A DNA stretch of 64,000 nt from an uncultured Erythrobacter sp. (GTDB lineage Bacteria; Pseudomonadota; Alphaproteobacteria; Sphingomonadales; Sphingomonadaceae). A program made the position numbers and the translations under genes. The DNA lies in NCBI GenBank assembly GCA_947501215.1, contig CANMUS010000002.1, positions 682,001-746,000 of the forward strand, read 5' to 3'. Below, piece by piece: positions 8,844 through 17,346 of the stretch (position 1 is the stretch's first letter; every line of letters starts with the position of its first letter). The notes beneath the pieces are model-generated. The model saw nothing but the letters and a program-made list of their open reading frames with translations. It made no database searches and was not told the DNA's origin.

Positions 8844-11177
8844 TTGATCGGACCTAAGATGATATCGCTACCATTCACTTGTGCAGCGGCGATGGTAGTT
8901 GGTTTTTCGGCGGCGCAGGCGCAGGCGCAGGCGCAGAACGCCGACCACCGTCAGGCGCAAGTTGAAGGCGCATCCCACACCGATATCGACGCGTTTCTGA
9001 AGCTAATGACGCGGGCCGAAAAAGTCGGACAGCTAGTACAGCGGATGGGTGGCCGCTCCAAAGCCTTGAATTCGCGTCTTGGTCCCGAGGAACTGGACCG
9101 GGTCCGCAGGGGAGAGGTCGGCTCCTATCTCCATGTCGCGGGTGCCGGACCACTGCGGGAACTACAGCGGGTTGCAATCGAGGAAAGCCGGCTGGGCATC
9201 CCGCTGTTGTTCTCGATGGATGTCGTCCATGGGTATCGCACGATCTTCCCGGTGCCGCTCGCAATGGCGGCGAACTGGAATCCCGACGCGGCGCGTCTGC
9301 ACGCGGAGATCGCCGCGCGAGAAGCAAGTGCGGCCGGATTACACTGGACCTTCGCCCCGATGGTCGACATCGCGCGCGACCCGCGCTGGGGCCGCATCGT
9401 CGAGGGGGCGGGGGAGGACGCTTATCTCGGCAGCAGGATGGCCGAGGCGCAGGTGCGAGGCTTTCAGGGCGGCGACCTGTCCGCCCGTGATACCATCATG
9501 GCCGGGACCAAGCACTTCGGCGCTTACGGAGCAGCCGAAGGTGGGCGGGACTATGCGGGCGCGGAGGCGGGCGAGCGCAGCATGCGCGAGGTCTATTTGC
9601 CGCCTTTCCGTGCCGCGGCAAACGCGGGAACTGCCAGCTATATGACCGCCTTCAATGCTGTCGACGGCGTACCCACGACCGGCAACGCGGCCTTGCTGCG
9701 CTCCATGTTGCGCGACGAATGGGGCTGGGACGGGCTGCTACTGTCGGATTGGCGCGCGGTCGAGGAGCTGATGGCGCATGGCGTGGCGCGCGATCGTCTG
9801 GGTGCCGCAACATTGGCCCTGCGCGCGAGCGTCGACATGGACATGGTCGCAGACGTCTATGCCGAGGATCTGGTCGCCGCGCTGGAGTCGGATCCATCGC
9901 TCGAGCCCCTGCTCGACGAAGCGGTCCGGCGCATCCTCAAGGTGAAACGCGATCTCGGCCTGTTCGACGATCCCTACAAATATCACGATTCCGCGCGCGA
10001 AACCGAGGTCATGCTGACTGCAGCGCACCGCGATGCGGCGCGGCGTATCGCCGAGCAATCGATCGTTCTGTTGAAGAACGAGCGCCAAGTGCTGCCGCTT
10101 GCTCGGGACGCCGGGCGCATCGCGCTGGTGGGCGCGCTGGCCGATGACGCGCTCTCCCAACTCGGCTCGTGGCGCGCCCGGGGCGATGCCGCCGACGTCG
10201 TGACGCTTCGCGCTGCGCTGGAAGCGGCACACCCCGACGTAGTCTATGCCAGCGGAGCTGCCAGTCGTTCCGACGATGAGAGCGGCATCGCAGAAGCCGT
10301 GCGCGCCGCCGAAAATGCCGATATGGTGGTGCTGGCCATCGGCGAGGATTACGACTGTTCGGGTGAGGCGCGCAGTCGGTCCTCGCTCGAGCTCCCCGGC
10401 GCGCAGCAGGCGTTGTTCGATGCTCTCGAGGCGACTGGCAAACCCGTGGTCGTCGTGCTGACGGGCGGCCGCCCGCTCGCCATTCCCGAGGTGACGGAGC
10501 GGGCCGACGCTGTGCTTGCAGCCTGGCTACTGGGGGTGGAAGCTGGTCCGGCCATCGTGAACACGCTGTTTGGCGCGAACAATCCCGGCGGCAAGCTACC
10601 GGTAAGTTTTCCCCGTGCGACGGGGCAGGTACCGGTGAATTACGACCACCTGCCGAGCGGACGGCCCGCGGATCCCGATCTGTCGAAGGATACGGCACGT
10701 TATATGGATGCTCCGGTCACGCCGCTCTACGCTTTCGGTCACGGCCTGAGCTATACGAATTTCGACTATGGCGAGGTGCGGCTGTCCGCTGCCCAGATCC
10801 CGGCGCAGGGCGGCGCGATCTCGGTCACCATTCCGGTCACCAATACGGGGCCTGTGGCCGGTGACGAAGTGGTGCAGCTCTATATGCGCGATCCCGTCGC
10901 CAGCGTATCCCGGCCGGTCCAGCAATTGCGCGCCTTCGCTCGCATAGCCCTCGACGCCGGTGAGCGCCGCGAGGTCATGTTCACGCTCACATCGGATCAA
11001 TTCGCGTTATGGAGCCTCGATGACGACTGGCTGATCGAGCCTGGCACGATCGAACTGATGGTCGGCAGCTCATCCGATGATATCCGCAAGCGCATATCGT
11101 TCGAGATTGCGGGGACGGCCACGGGGAGCATCGCGCCAGCGGCCATCGCCAGCGGCGTGTCGGTATCGGGAGAGTGA
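8844..11177 (+). CDS. bglX: Secreted GH3 family beta-glucosidase/beta-xylosidase (BglX-like)
   Basis: A 777-residue GH3 protein. A signal peptide ends in a short AQAQAQAQ run from a tandem gcgcag repeat. Then come the barrel with SRLGIPLLFSMDVVHGYRTIFPVPL, nucleophile Asp302 in LLLSDWRAV, the second domain with ERQVLPLA and the fibronectin-III-like C-terminal domain (TNTGPVAGDEVVQLYM). TTG at 8844 is preferred because AGGGGGA ends 6 nt upstream; ATG 8859 is the alternative. The stop overlaps the GH31 leader. It probably releases glucose from the oligosaccharides after GH31 has removed xylose. Confidence 0.92.
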   Translation: MIGPKMISLPFTCAAAMVVGFSAAQAQAQAQNADHRQAQVEGASHTDIDAFLKLMTRAEKVGQLVQRMGGRSKALNSRLGPEELDRVRRGEVGSYLHVAGAGPLRELQRVAIEESRLGIPLLFSMDVVHGYRTIFPVPLAMAANWNPDAARLHAEIAAREASAAGLHWTFAPMVDIARDPRWGRIVEGAGEDAYLGSRMAEAQVRGFQGGDLSARDTIMAGTKHFGAYGAAEGGRDYAGAEAGERSMREVYLPPFRAAANAGTASYMTAFNAVDGVPTTGNAALLRSMLRDEWGWDGLLLSDWRAVEELMAHGVARDRLGAATLALRASVDMDMVADVYAEDLVAALESDPSLEPLLDEAVRRILKVKRDLGLFDDPYKYHDSARETEVMLTAAHRDAARRIAEQSIVLLKNERQVLPLARDAGRIALVGALADDALSQLGSWRARGDAADVVTLRAALEAAHPDVVYASGAASRSDDESGIAEAVRAAENADMVVLAIGEDYDCSGEARSRSSLELPGAQQALFDALEATGKPVVVVLTGGRPLAIPEVTERADAVLAAWLLGVEAGPAIVNTLFGANNPGGKLPVSFPRATGQVPVNYDHLPSGRPADPDLSKDTARYMDAPVTPLYAFGHGLSYTNFDYGEVRLSAAQIPAQGGAISVTIPVTNTGPVAGDEVVQLYMRDPVASVSRPVQQLRAFARIALDAGERREVMFTLTSDQFALWSLDDDWLIEPGTIELMVGSSSDDIRKRISFEIAGTATGSIAPAAIASGVSVSGE
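8860..8873. promoter_or_regulatory. Second LacI-operator-like sequence at the bglX start
   Basis: TGATATCGCTACCA differs from the xylX-side site TGATAGCGCTACCA by a single base. It falls over codons 6-10 of bglX, just downstream of the TTG start, where a bound repressor could block elongation or loop to the site at 8705. The reduced symmetry and the coding location make it tentative. Confidence 0.4.
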
Positions 11178-11179
11178 CC

Positions 11180-13987
11180 ATGGCGCGCAGGATTCTCTTC
11201 GCACTGACCGCGCTGCTAACCACTCCCGCCTTTGCGGGCCAGGCCGAGCAGGTCGCGCATGGAATGATCGTGACCACCGATGCCGGCGAGAAGGTCCGCG
11301 TGCTTGCCTATGCCGATGGCACGTTCCGCGTGACGGTGGCCGACGAGCTGCCCGAGGGTCGACCGACGACGATGGTGGTCGCCGAGCCGGACGGATCATC
11401 CGTTTTTTCTCAAGATGGAGAGACTGCATATCTCCGCAGCGGCGGGGGCTCGGCTGCAGTAAGCCTCGATGACGGTCGCCTGACCGTATACGATCGCGGC
11501 GGCAAGATCCTGCTCGACGAACACGCTCCCGCCCGCAGGATCGATCCGGTCGAGATCGAAGGCCAGCAGTGGTTCGAAACGCGGGTCCAGTTCAATCGCG
11601 GCACCGACGAGGGGCTTTACGGGCTCGGCCAGCATCAAAACCGGCAGATGAACTACAATGGCGAGGATCTCGAGCTCGCCCAGCACAATATGGCGATCAC
11701 CGTACCCTACATGGTCTCGACCAAGGGCTATGGGATATTATGGGACAATGCGTCGATCACGCGCGTGGGCGATCCGGAGCCATACGAGAAGCTCGCTCTC
11801 GATTGGCAGGCGCAGTATTACCTCGGCGACCGGCTGGTGCTGGACCGTTTGGAGCGGACCATCGACTACCAGTATCTGAAAGATCAGGAGCGCTGGCCGG
11901 AGGAAGCCGATGTTGCGGTCGAAGCAGCGACGACCGGTCAGAATACGCAAGGCAATGCAGTCGAAACGCAGCGGGTCGTCTGGACCGGTAGCTTCACGCC
12001 GCAAGCAGCGGGGACGCACAAGTTCCGGCTCTATTCTTCGTCCTATGTGAAGGTTTTCGCGGGTGACGAGCTGGTGCTCGACCGCTGGCGGCAGAACTGG
12101 AATCCATGGTACCACAATTTCGAACTCGATCTTGCTAGGGGCCAGCCGATCGAGCTGCGGATCGAGTGGGAGCCCAACCAGGGCTACATCGCACTCGAAC
12201 ATGCCGATCCTCTGCCATCGATGGATCGCAATTCGGTGAGCTTCGCCAGCGAGGCGGGCAAGGCGATCGACTATTACGTGGTGCAGGCACCGACAATGGA
12301 CGAAGGCATCGCCGGATACCGCCGACTGACAGGCAAGGCTCCGATGATGCCGCGCTGGGCTTACGGTTTCTGGCAGTCGCGCCAGCGCTACAATACGCAG
12401 GCCGAACTGGAAGATGTGTTCCAGGCCTATCGCGACCAGCGCATTCCAATCGATAATATTGTGCAGGACTGGTTCTATTGGCCCGAGGATAGCTGGGGCT
12501 GCCACTGCTTCGATCCCGAGCGCTTTCCCGACCCAACCGCCATGGTGGAAAAAGTACACGAGCTCGACGGCCGGATCATGATTTCGGTCTGGCCCAAGTT
12601 TTATCCCACGACCGAAAACGCCCGGGAACTGCGCGACAAAGGCTATCTTTACGAACGGCCGCTGGAAGCGGAGCAGCTCGATTGGGTCGGGCAGGGCTAC
12701 CCCAATACTTTTTACGATCCCTACAGCGCCGAGGCGCGCGAGATCTACTGGCGCCAAATGGCAGAAACACTCGCTCCGCTCGGATTCGATGCGTGGTGGA
12801 TGGATGCGACCGAGCCCGATTGGCATTCCAACCTCTCAGTCGAGGAGCGCAAAGACCAGATGACTTCGCCCGCGACCGGTGTGCCGGGTGCCGCGATCTT
12901 CAATTCCTATCCGCTCGTCCATGCTCAAGGCGTTTTCGAAGGGCTGCGGAAGGATAAGCCCGGGAAGCGACCGTTTATCCTCACCCGCAGCGGCTTCGGC
13001 GGTGTGCAACGTACATCCTCTGCGCTCTGGTCCGGCGATGTCGCGGCGCGATGGGATGATCTGCGCGACCAGATCAGCGCCGGGCTCAACCTGAGCGTCG
13101 CGGGCGTGCCGAACTGGACGCACGACATCGGAGGTTTCGCGCTGGAGGATCGGTTCAGTCGGCAGGATCCCGAACACGTCCCCGAGTGGCGCGAACTCTA
13201 TCTCCGCTGGTTCCAGTTCGGGGCCTTTACCCCGCTGTTCCGCAGCCATGGCGAGTTTCCTCAACGCGAGACCTACATCGTAAGCGAGAGCGATCCCGCC
13301 ATGCGCGAAGGGCTGATCTACTATCATCGCCTGCGTTATCGCTTGATGCCCTACATCTACACCGTAGCCGCTGGCACCCATTTCGAAGATGGCACGATAA
13401 TGCGCCCGCTGGTGATGGATTTCGAGAACGACCGGACAGTTTGGGGCATCGACGACCAGTATCTGTTCGGGCCATCCCTGATGGCTGCACCGGTAAGCGA
13501 ATTCGAGGCTCGAGAGCGAGAGGTTTACCTGCCTGCCGGAGCGGACTGGTATGATGCGCTGAGCGGACGCAAATTTGCGGGTGGACAAAGAATTGTCGCC
13601 TCGGCGGCGCGAGAACGGTTGCCGCTCTACGTGCGCGCGGGAGCGATCGTCCCGGCAGGGCCGGATGTGCAATGGACCGGCGAAAATCCGCAAGGGCCGC
13701 TGACGCTACATGTCTTCGCGGGATCGGACGGCAGCTTCACGCTCTACGAGGACGAGGGTACCGACATGGGTTATATCGATGGCGAGCATGCCCAGATACC
13801 GATGCGCTGGAACGACGAAGCGCGGACGCTCACCATCGGCGAGCGGAAAGGAGACTTTCCCGGTATGCAGGAAACACGTGCGCTCAAGATCGTGCTGCAT
13901 GACGGAAGCTGGACCGGCGATCTCTTCGAACGGCGATCCGGGCAGGAAATCGTCTATTCCGGTCAAGCCGTAGAGCTGGCATTCTGA
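11180..13987 (+). CDS. Secreted GH31 alpha-xylosidase with PA14 insert
   Basis: This 935-residue GH31 enzyme has signal peptide MARRILFALTALLTTPAFAG. After the N-terminal beta-sandwich a PA14-like domain is inserted (roughly residues 225-350, GTHKFRLYSSSYVKVFAGDEL). The catalytic barrel follows with nucleophile Asp542 in WWMDATEP and acid/base Asp620 in LWSGDV, then a DUF5110-type C-terminal domain. PA14 inserted in GH31 is the arrangement of the Cellvibrio xyloglucan alpha-xylosidase, so removal of terminal alpha-1,6-xylose from xyloglucan oligosaccharides is the best inference. ATG 11180 has GGGAG 7 nt upstream and lies 3 nt after the bglX stop. Confidence 0.92.
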   Translation: MARRILFALTALLTTPAFAGQAEQVAHGMIVTTDAGEKVRVLAYADGTFRVTVADELPEGRPTTMVVAEPDGSSVFSQDGETAYLRSGGGSAAVSLDDGRLTVYDRGGKILLDEHAPARRIDPVEIEGQQWFETRVQFNRGTDEGLYGLGQHQNRQMNYNGEDLELAQHNMAITVPYMVSTKGYGILWDNASITRVGDPEPYEKLALDWQAQYYLGDRLVLDRLERTIDYQYLKDQERWPEEADVAVEAATTGQNTQGNAVETQRVVWTGSFTPQAAGTHKFRLYSSSYVKVFAGDELVLDRWRQNWNPWYHNFELDLARGQPIELRIEWEPNQGYIALEHADPLPSMDRNSVSFASEAGKAIDYYVVQAPTMDEGIAGYRRLTGKAPMMPRWAYGFWQSRQRYNTQAELEDVFQAYRDQRIPIDNIVQDWFYWPEDSWGCHCFDPERFPDPTAMVEKVHELDGRIMISVWPKFYPTTENARELRDKGYLYERPLEAEQLDWVGQGYPNTFYDPYSAEAREIYWRQMAETLAPLGFDAWWMDATEPDWHSNLSVEERKDQMTSPATGVPGAAIFNSYPLVHAQGVFEGLRKDKPGKRPFILTRSGFGGVQRTSSALWSGDVAARWDDLRDQISAGLNLSVAGVPNWTHDIGGFALEDRFSRQDPEHVPEWRELYLRWFQFGAFTPLFRSHGEFPQRETYIVSESDPAMREGLIYYHRLRYRLMPYIYTVAAGTHFEDGTIMRPLVMDFENDRTVWGIDDQYLFGPSLMAAPVSEFEAREREVYLPAGADWYDALSGRKFAGGQRIVASAARERLPLYVRAGAIVPAGPDVQWTGENPQGPLTLHVFAGSDGSFTLYEDEGTDMGYIDGEHAQIPMRWNDEARTLTIGERKGDFPGMQETRALKIVLHDGSWTGDLFERRSGQEIVYSGQAVELAF

Positions 13988-13988
13988 T

Positions 13989-14984
13989 ATGCAGTCCAGA
14001 CTCTCAAATCTGATCGTCGCGATGCTGCTGCTGGGTGGGTGTAACGATACGCTCCAGAAGGCATCCTTCGACTACACGGGCAATCCCATCGTGCGGGACC
14101 GTTTTACCGCCGATCCTGCCCCTTTGGTCGTGGGCGACACGCTCTATCTTTATGTTGGCCACGACGAAGCCTCCGGCGATCAGATGTTCAACATCACCGA
14201 ATGGCTGGCCTATTCGACCCGCGACATGCGTGAATGGACGCCTCATGGTCCGGTCATGACGCCGACCGATTTTTCGTGGGCAATCCGCGATGCCTGGGCG
14301 AGCCAGGTGCATGAGAAGAACGGCAGATACTGGTTCTATACCGCGGTTGAACACGATCCTGCGCAGGGCTCGCGCGGCAAGGCGATCGGGGTCGCAGTTG
14401 CGGACAATCCGCTGGGACCGTTCCGCGACGCCAAGGGCAGTGCGCTCGTCCGCAACGAGGACACCGACGGCCCGCACCACTGGGACGATATAGACCCGAC
14501 CGCCTGGACCGATCCGGATGGACAAAGCTGGCTGATCTGGGGCAACGGCAATTGCTATATCGCGCCTCTGTCCGAAGACATGATCAGCTTTTCAGGGCCG
14601 ATCAGGACCATCGAACTGCCGGACTTCGAAGAAGGACCATGGGTCTTCAAACGCGGTGATCTGTATTATCTGATTTATGCCAGTCGCGACGAAGCGATCC
14701 ATCCGGATGAGCGAATTTCCTACGCGACGGCGCCCGCCATTACCGGCCCCTGGACGTGGAGGGGCGAGGTGACCGGACCGGCAGCGAACAGTTTCACAAT
14801 CCATCCCGGTGTCGCGCAGTTCAAAGATGAGTGGTACCTGTTCTACCACATCGGCACCTTGAATATCGGCGACCAAGCCGGCGGGCTGGGTCGCAGGGCG
14901 GTCGCCGTCGAACGGCTGCGATTCGACGGAGAGGGAAGGATTCTTCCAGTCGCACAAACACAAGCGGGAATCCTTCGCCCCTAG
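13989..14984 (+). CDS. GH43 family lipoprotein, probable alpha-L-arabinofuranosidase
   Basis: A 331-residue single-domain GH43 protein with a lipoprotein signal (lipobox LGGC near residue 17). The catalytic triad is Asp in RFTADPAPL, Asp in DDIDPTAW and Glu in DFEEGPWVF. It starts 1 nt after the GH31 stop, so it belongs to the bglX-GH31-GH43 operon. It would trim arabinofuranosyl decorations from the outer face of periplasmic oligosaccharides. It is unlike the two-domain GH43 at 2367, so the two probably act on different linkages. Confidence 0.88.
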   Translation: MQSRLSNLIVAMLLLGGCNDTLQKASFDYTGNPIVRDRFTADPAPLVVGDTLYLYVGHDEASGDQMFNITEWLAYSTRDMREWTPHGPVMTPTDFSWAIRDAWASQVHEKNGRYWFYTAVEHDPAQGSRGKAIGVAVADNPLGPFRDAKGSALVRNEDTDGPHHWDDIDPTAWTDPDGQSWLIWGNGNCYIAPLSEDMISFSGPIRTIELPDFEEGPWVFKRGDLYYLIYASRDEAIHPDERISYATAPAITGPWTWRGEVTGPAANSFTIHPGVAQFKDEWYLFYHIGTLNIGDQAGGLGRRAVAVERLRFDGEGRILPVAQTQAGILRP

Positions 14985-14998
14985 CCCATCACCAATGT

Positions 14999-15130
14999 TC
15001 ACACTGTACCATCCTCGATGCGGGCGATGGGAACCTGCGCCGGCCTGTAAGGATATTTCGCAGCCAGCTTCTCGTCGATACCGGTTCCATGACCGGGCGC
15101 TTCATCGCAGTCGAGTGTTCCGGCGGATAT
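14999..15130 (-). pseudogene. Remnant of the 3' end of an enolase-superfamily (mandelate racemase-like) gene
   Basis: Reading the minus strand in the frame of the downstream TGA (15001-14999) gives a 43-44 residue tail containing LDCDEAPGHGTGIDEKLAA, then KYPYRPAQVPIARIEDGTV. The PGHG-x-IDE-x-AAKYPYRPA pattern is the usual C-terminus of mandelate racemase/muconate-lactonizing enzymes acting on sugar acids. Nothing upstream continues the fold: the same frame runs straight into the TAG stop of the oxidoreductase at 15178. I therefore read it as the leftover of a deleted sugar-acid dehydratase gene. The upstream limit of homology is approximate. Confidence 0.55.
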
Positions 15131-15175
15131 TCTGGTCCAGGCCTTGCGAACTTGCGCGGCCAAGCTGTTCGCCCG

Positions 15176-16366
15176 CTAGACCGGGATGTCTACCTTCACC
15201 ACTGCGCCACCCTGATCGGCACTGGCATAGCACGCTTCCATGATGCGCATGTCGCGCAGGCCCATTTCGCCTGGCGTGCGCAGTTCCATCGCGCCGCGTG
15301 CTGCCAGAGAGAAACCGTCAACTTGCGCAGCGAACTGGCTCATCGCATCCCCTGCCTGATAGGTGCGCGGGGCCGAGCCGCCGCTCTCCAATGTAATCTG
15401 GTTGAACCCGTAAGTCGTCGCAGGCTGCAGTTCGATACTGGCCTCGCTTCCGAAATAGCGCTGGCGCGAAACGTAGGGGCTCCAGCAATAGGAAGACGAT
15501 CCCTGTACGTTGATGCCGCTCGCCATGGTCAGGCGGTAATCGATGGCCCCTTCGACCTCGGTAAAGCGAGGGTCGCCCTCTGGCGTGGCATAAGCCGCCG
15601 ACACCCCTGTCACCCGGTCGCCCGGAAGCATCATCAGCGAAGTGTTGATGCCGTAGATGCCGATATCCCACAGCGAGCCTCCGCCGCCCAGCGCCTTCTC
15701 GAGACGCCATTTGTGCGGCGGGTAGTCGGGATTGGCGGAAAAGCCGTGCTCGGCCGAGATGAAGCGCATCGTCCCGAGCGTGCCGCCGCGCACCTGGCCC
15801 AGGACATGGACATTGTTCGGTTCGAAATGGACGCGGTATGCGACGCCCAGCTTGCGCTGCGCTTCGGCTGCCGCGCGGACCATGGCTTCGGCTTCCTTCG
15901 CGCTCGCGGCCATCGGCTTTTCGCACAGCACATGCTTACCTGCTTTAAGCGCGCGGATGGTATATTCGGCATGCAGACCCACCGGGAGGACGATATAGAC
16001 ACAATCGATCTCCGGATCTTCGGCGATGGAGTCGAAACTGGAGTAGTCATAATGGCGCCCGACACCGTACCGCTCGCCCAAAGTCTGCGCCTTGTCCGAA
16101 TTGCCCGACACGAAAGCGGTCATGCGCGAATGGCGCGCATTGGCGAAACCGGGAATGACCTGTCCCACGCCGAATGTGCCGAGACCGACTATCGCCCAGC
16201 CCATCCGCTTGCGGGGCTCTTCGGGGAGGTCGGGATTGCCCATCAGCGGCTGACCTTCGGCGGTCTGCGCGGCCGCGCTACCCGCTGCGAACAGTGCTGC
16301 GGCGCTGGCCCCTCCGACCAGTGTCTCGCGCCGTGTGGGATGTCTGCGCTTGCCGGTCTTCTCCAT
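15176..16366 (-). CDS. Gfo/Idh/MocA family oxidoreductase, Tat-exported, glucose-fructose oxidoreductase-like
   Basis: A 396-residue protein with a twin-arginine-like leader (PTRRETLVGGASAAALFAAG) followed by a Rossmann fold (WAIVGLGTFGVGQVIPGF) and the CEKPM motif. It resembles Zymomonas mobilis periplasmic glucose-fructose oxidoreductase in RRETLVGG, HSRMTAFVSGN, YDYSSFDSIAEDPEIDCVYI, GGGGSLWDIGIYG and the C-terminal PGEMGLRDMRI. Those enzymes keep NADP tightly bound, oxidise glucose to gluconolactone and reduce fructose to sorbitol. Start 16366 is the ATG nearest the Tat motif. It is divergent from the ROK kinase. Other aldose or pseudodisaccharide oxidations remain possible. Confidence 0.85.
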   Translation of the reverse strand: MEKTGKRRHPTRRETLVGGASAAALFAAGSAAAQTAEGQPLMGNPDLPEEPRKRMGWAIVGLGTFGVGQVIPGFANARHSRMTAFVSGNSDKAQTLGERYGVGRHYDYSSFDSIAEDPEIDCVYIVLPVGLHAEYTIRALKAGKHVLCEKPMAASAKEAEAMVRAAAEAQRKLGVAYRVHFEPNNVHVLGQVRGGTLGTMRFISAEHGFSANPDYPPHKWRLEKALGGGGSLWDIGIYGINTSLMMLPGDRVTGVSAAYATPEGDPRFTEVEGAIDYRLTMASGINVQGSSSYCWSPYVSRQRYFGSEASIELQPATTYGFNQITLESGGSAPRTYQAGDAMSQFAAQVDGFSLAARGAMELRTPGEMGLRDMRIMEACYASADQGGAVVKVDIPV

Positions 16367-16476
16367 AATGCCTTGCCCTTCGTTGCCCTCCAAACCGCTA
16401 TGGCAAACATCGAGGCGGGAGACTAGGATGGCAGGGCCGAGGAAGAGGGGGACGGAAGATCGCTGAGCAGGCCGGA

Positions 16477-17346
16477 TTGCTGGGCGGTATCGAAGCGGGC
16501 GGGACCAAGTTCGTGCTCGCGGCTGGCAGATCGCCCGCCGATATCGCCGCGCGCCACGTCATTCCTACGAGCGATCCTACAAATACCTTGCGGGAAGCGG
16601 CAGACTGGTTCCGAGCGCAAGGCGCTCTCGCATCGCTCGGCATAGCCAGCTTCGGTCCGGTAGACCTTGACCCTGGATCGCTCACCTGGGGCCATATCAC
16701 CTCGACGCCAAAGCCGGGCTGGAGGAATTGCGATATTGCGGGTTTCTTCGCCCAAACGCTGTCCTGCCCGATCGGCTTCGATACCGATGTCAATGCTGCT
16801 GCGCTCGCAGAATGGCGCGCGAGGGGAGCTTCGCGGCAGGCCTCGCTGGCCTATGTGACCGTGGGAACGGGTATCGGCGGCGGCGTGGTTGCAGGTGGCG
16901 AAATTTTCGGCAGGCCTACCCATCCCGAGGTCGGACATATCCGCGTGGCCCGGCATGAAGCCGATGGAGAGTTCGCAGGCAGCTGCCCCTATCATGGCGA
17001 TTGCTTGGAGGGGCTTGTCAGCGGCCCTGCCATTGTGGCGCGCTGGGGCAGACGGCTCGATGAGTTGCAGGACGAAGGCACGCGGGAGGTGGTGGCCCAT
17101 TACCTTGGCCAGCTATGCTTGGCGATCTTCTCGTTCTCGGCAGTGGAGCGAGTGGTGATGGGCGGCGGGGTCATGGAAACCCCGGGCCTGCTCGAACGTG
17201 TCCGCGATAGTTTCGCAAAGCTCGACAATTGCTACCTGCCCGGTGGGGTCGAGAGGAAGATAGAAGGTCCCGCGCTTGGCGAGCGTTCGGGCATTACCGG
17301 AGCGCTGGTGCTGGCCGAAAACGTCCTCTCGCAGCAGGACGATTAA
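16477..17346 (+). CDS. ROK family sugar kinase, probable fructokinase
   Basis: A 289-residue ROK kinase: ATP-binding GIEAGGTKFV at the N-terminus, the GTGIGGG loop, and the zinc-binding motif with His in HPEVGHIRV and Cys/His/Cys in CPYHGDCLEG. The EAGGTK and CPYHGDCLEGL signatures fit fructokinases. The start is TTG at 16477; no ATG or GTG in this frame precedes it. Location opposite the Gfo gene and near the sucrose-phosphate synthase-like gene suggests fructose entry into metabolism, but glucokinase activity is not excluded. Its stop overlaps the stop of the convergent sulfotransferase gene. Confidence 0.85.
   Translation: MLGGIEAGGTKFVLAAGRSPADIAARHVIPTSDPTNTLREAADWFRAQGALASLGIASFGPVDLDPGSLTWGHITSTPKPGWRNCDIAGFFAQTLSCPIGFDTDVNAAALAEWRARGASRQASLAYVTVGTGIGGGVVAGGEIFGRPTHPEVGHIRVARHEADGEFAGSCPYHGDCLEGLVSGPAIVARWGRRLDELQDEGTREVVAHYLGQLCLAIFSFSAVERVVMGGGVMETPGLLERVRDSFAKLDNCYLPGGVERKIEGPALGERSGITGALVLAENVLSQQDD

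Noticed and set aside
8912..8935. Tandem gcgcag repeat as a regulatory or mobile repeat
   Set aside because: It codes for the AQAQAQAQ end of a signal peptide and is explained by slippage within a coding tract.
16395..16403. CCGCTATGG as a half-operator between gfo and the ROK kinase
   Set aside because: Only one weak arm with no partner; expected by chance in GC-rich DNA.
14831..16426. A 531-codon plus-strand reading frame across the Gfo-like gene
   Set aside because: It is antisense to a clear Gfo/Idh/MocA gene, with no signal peptide or domain, and arises from the codon bias of the real gene.
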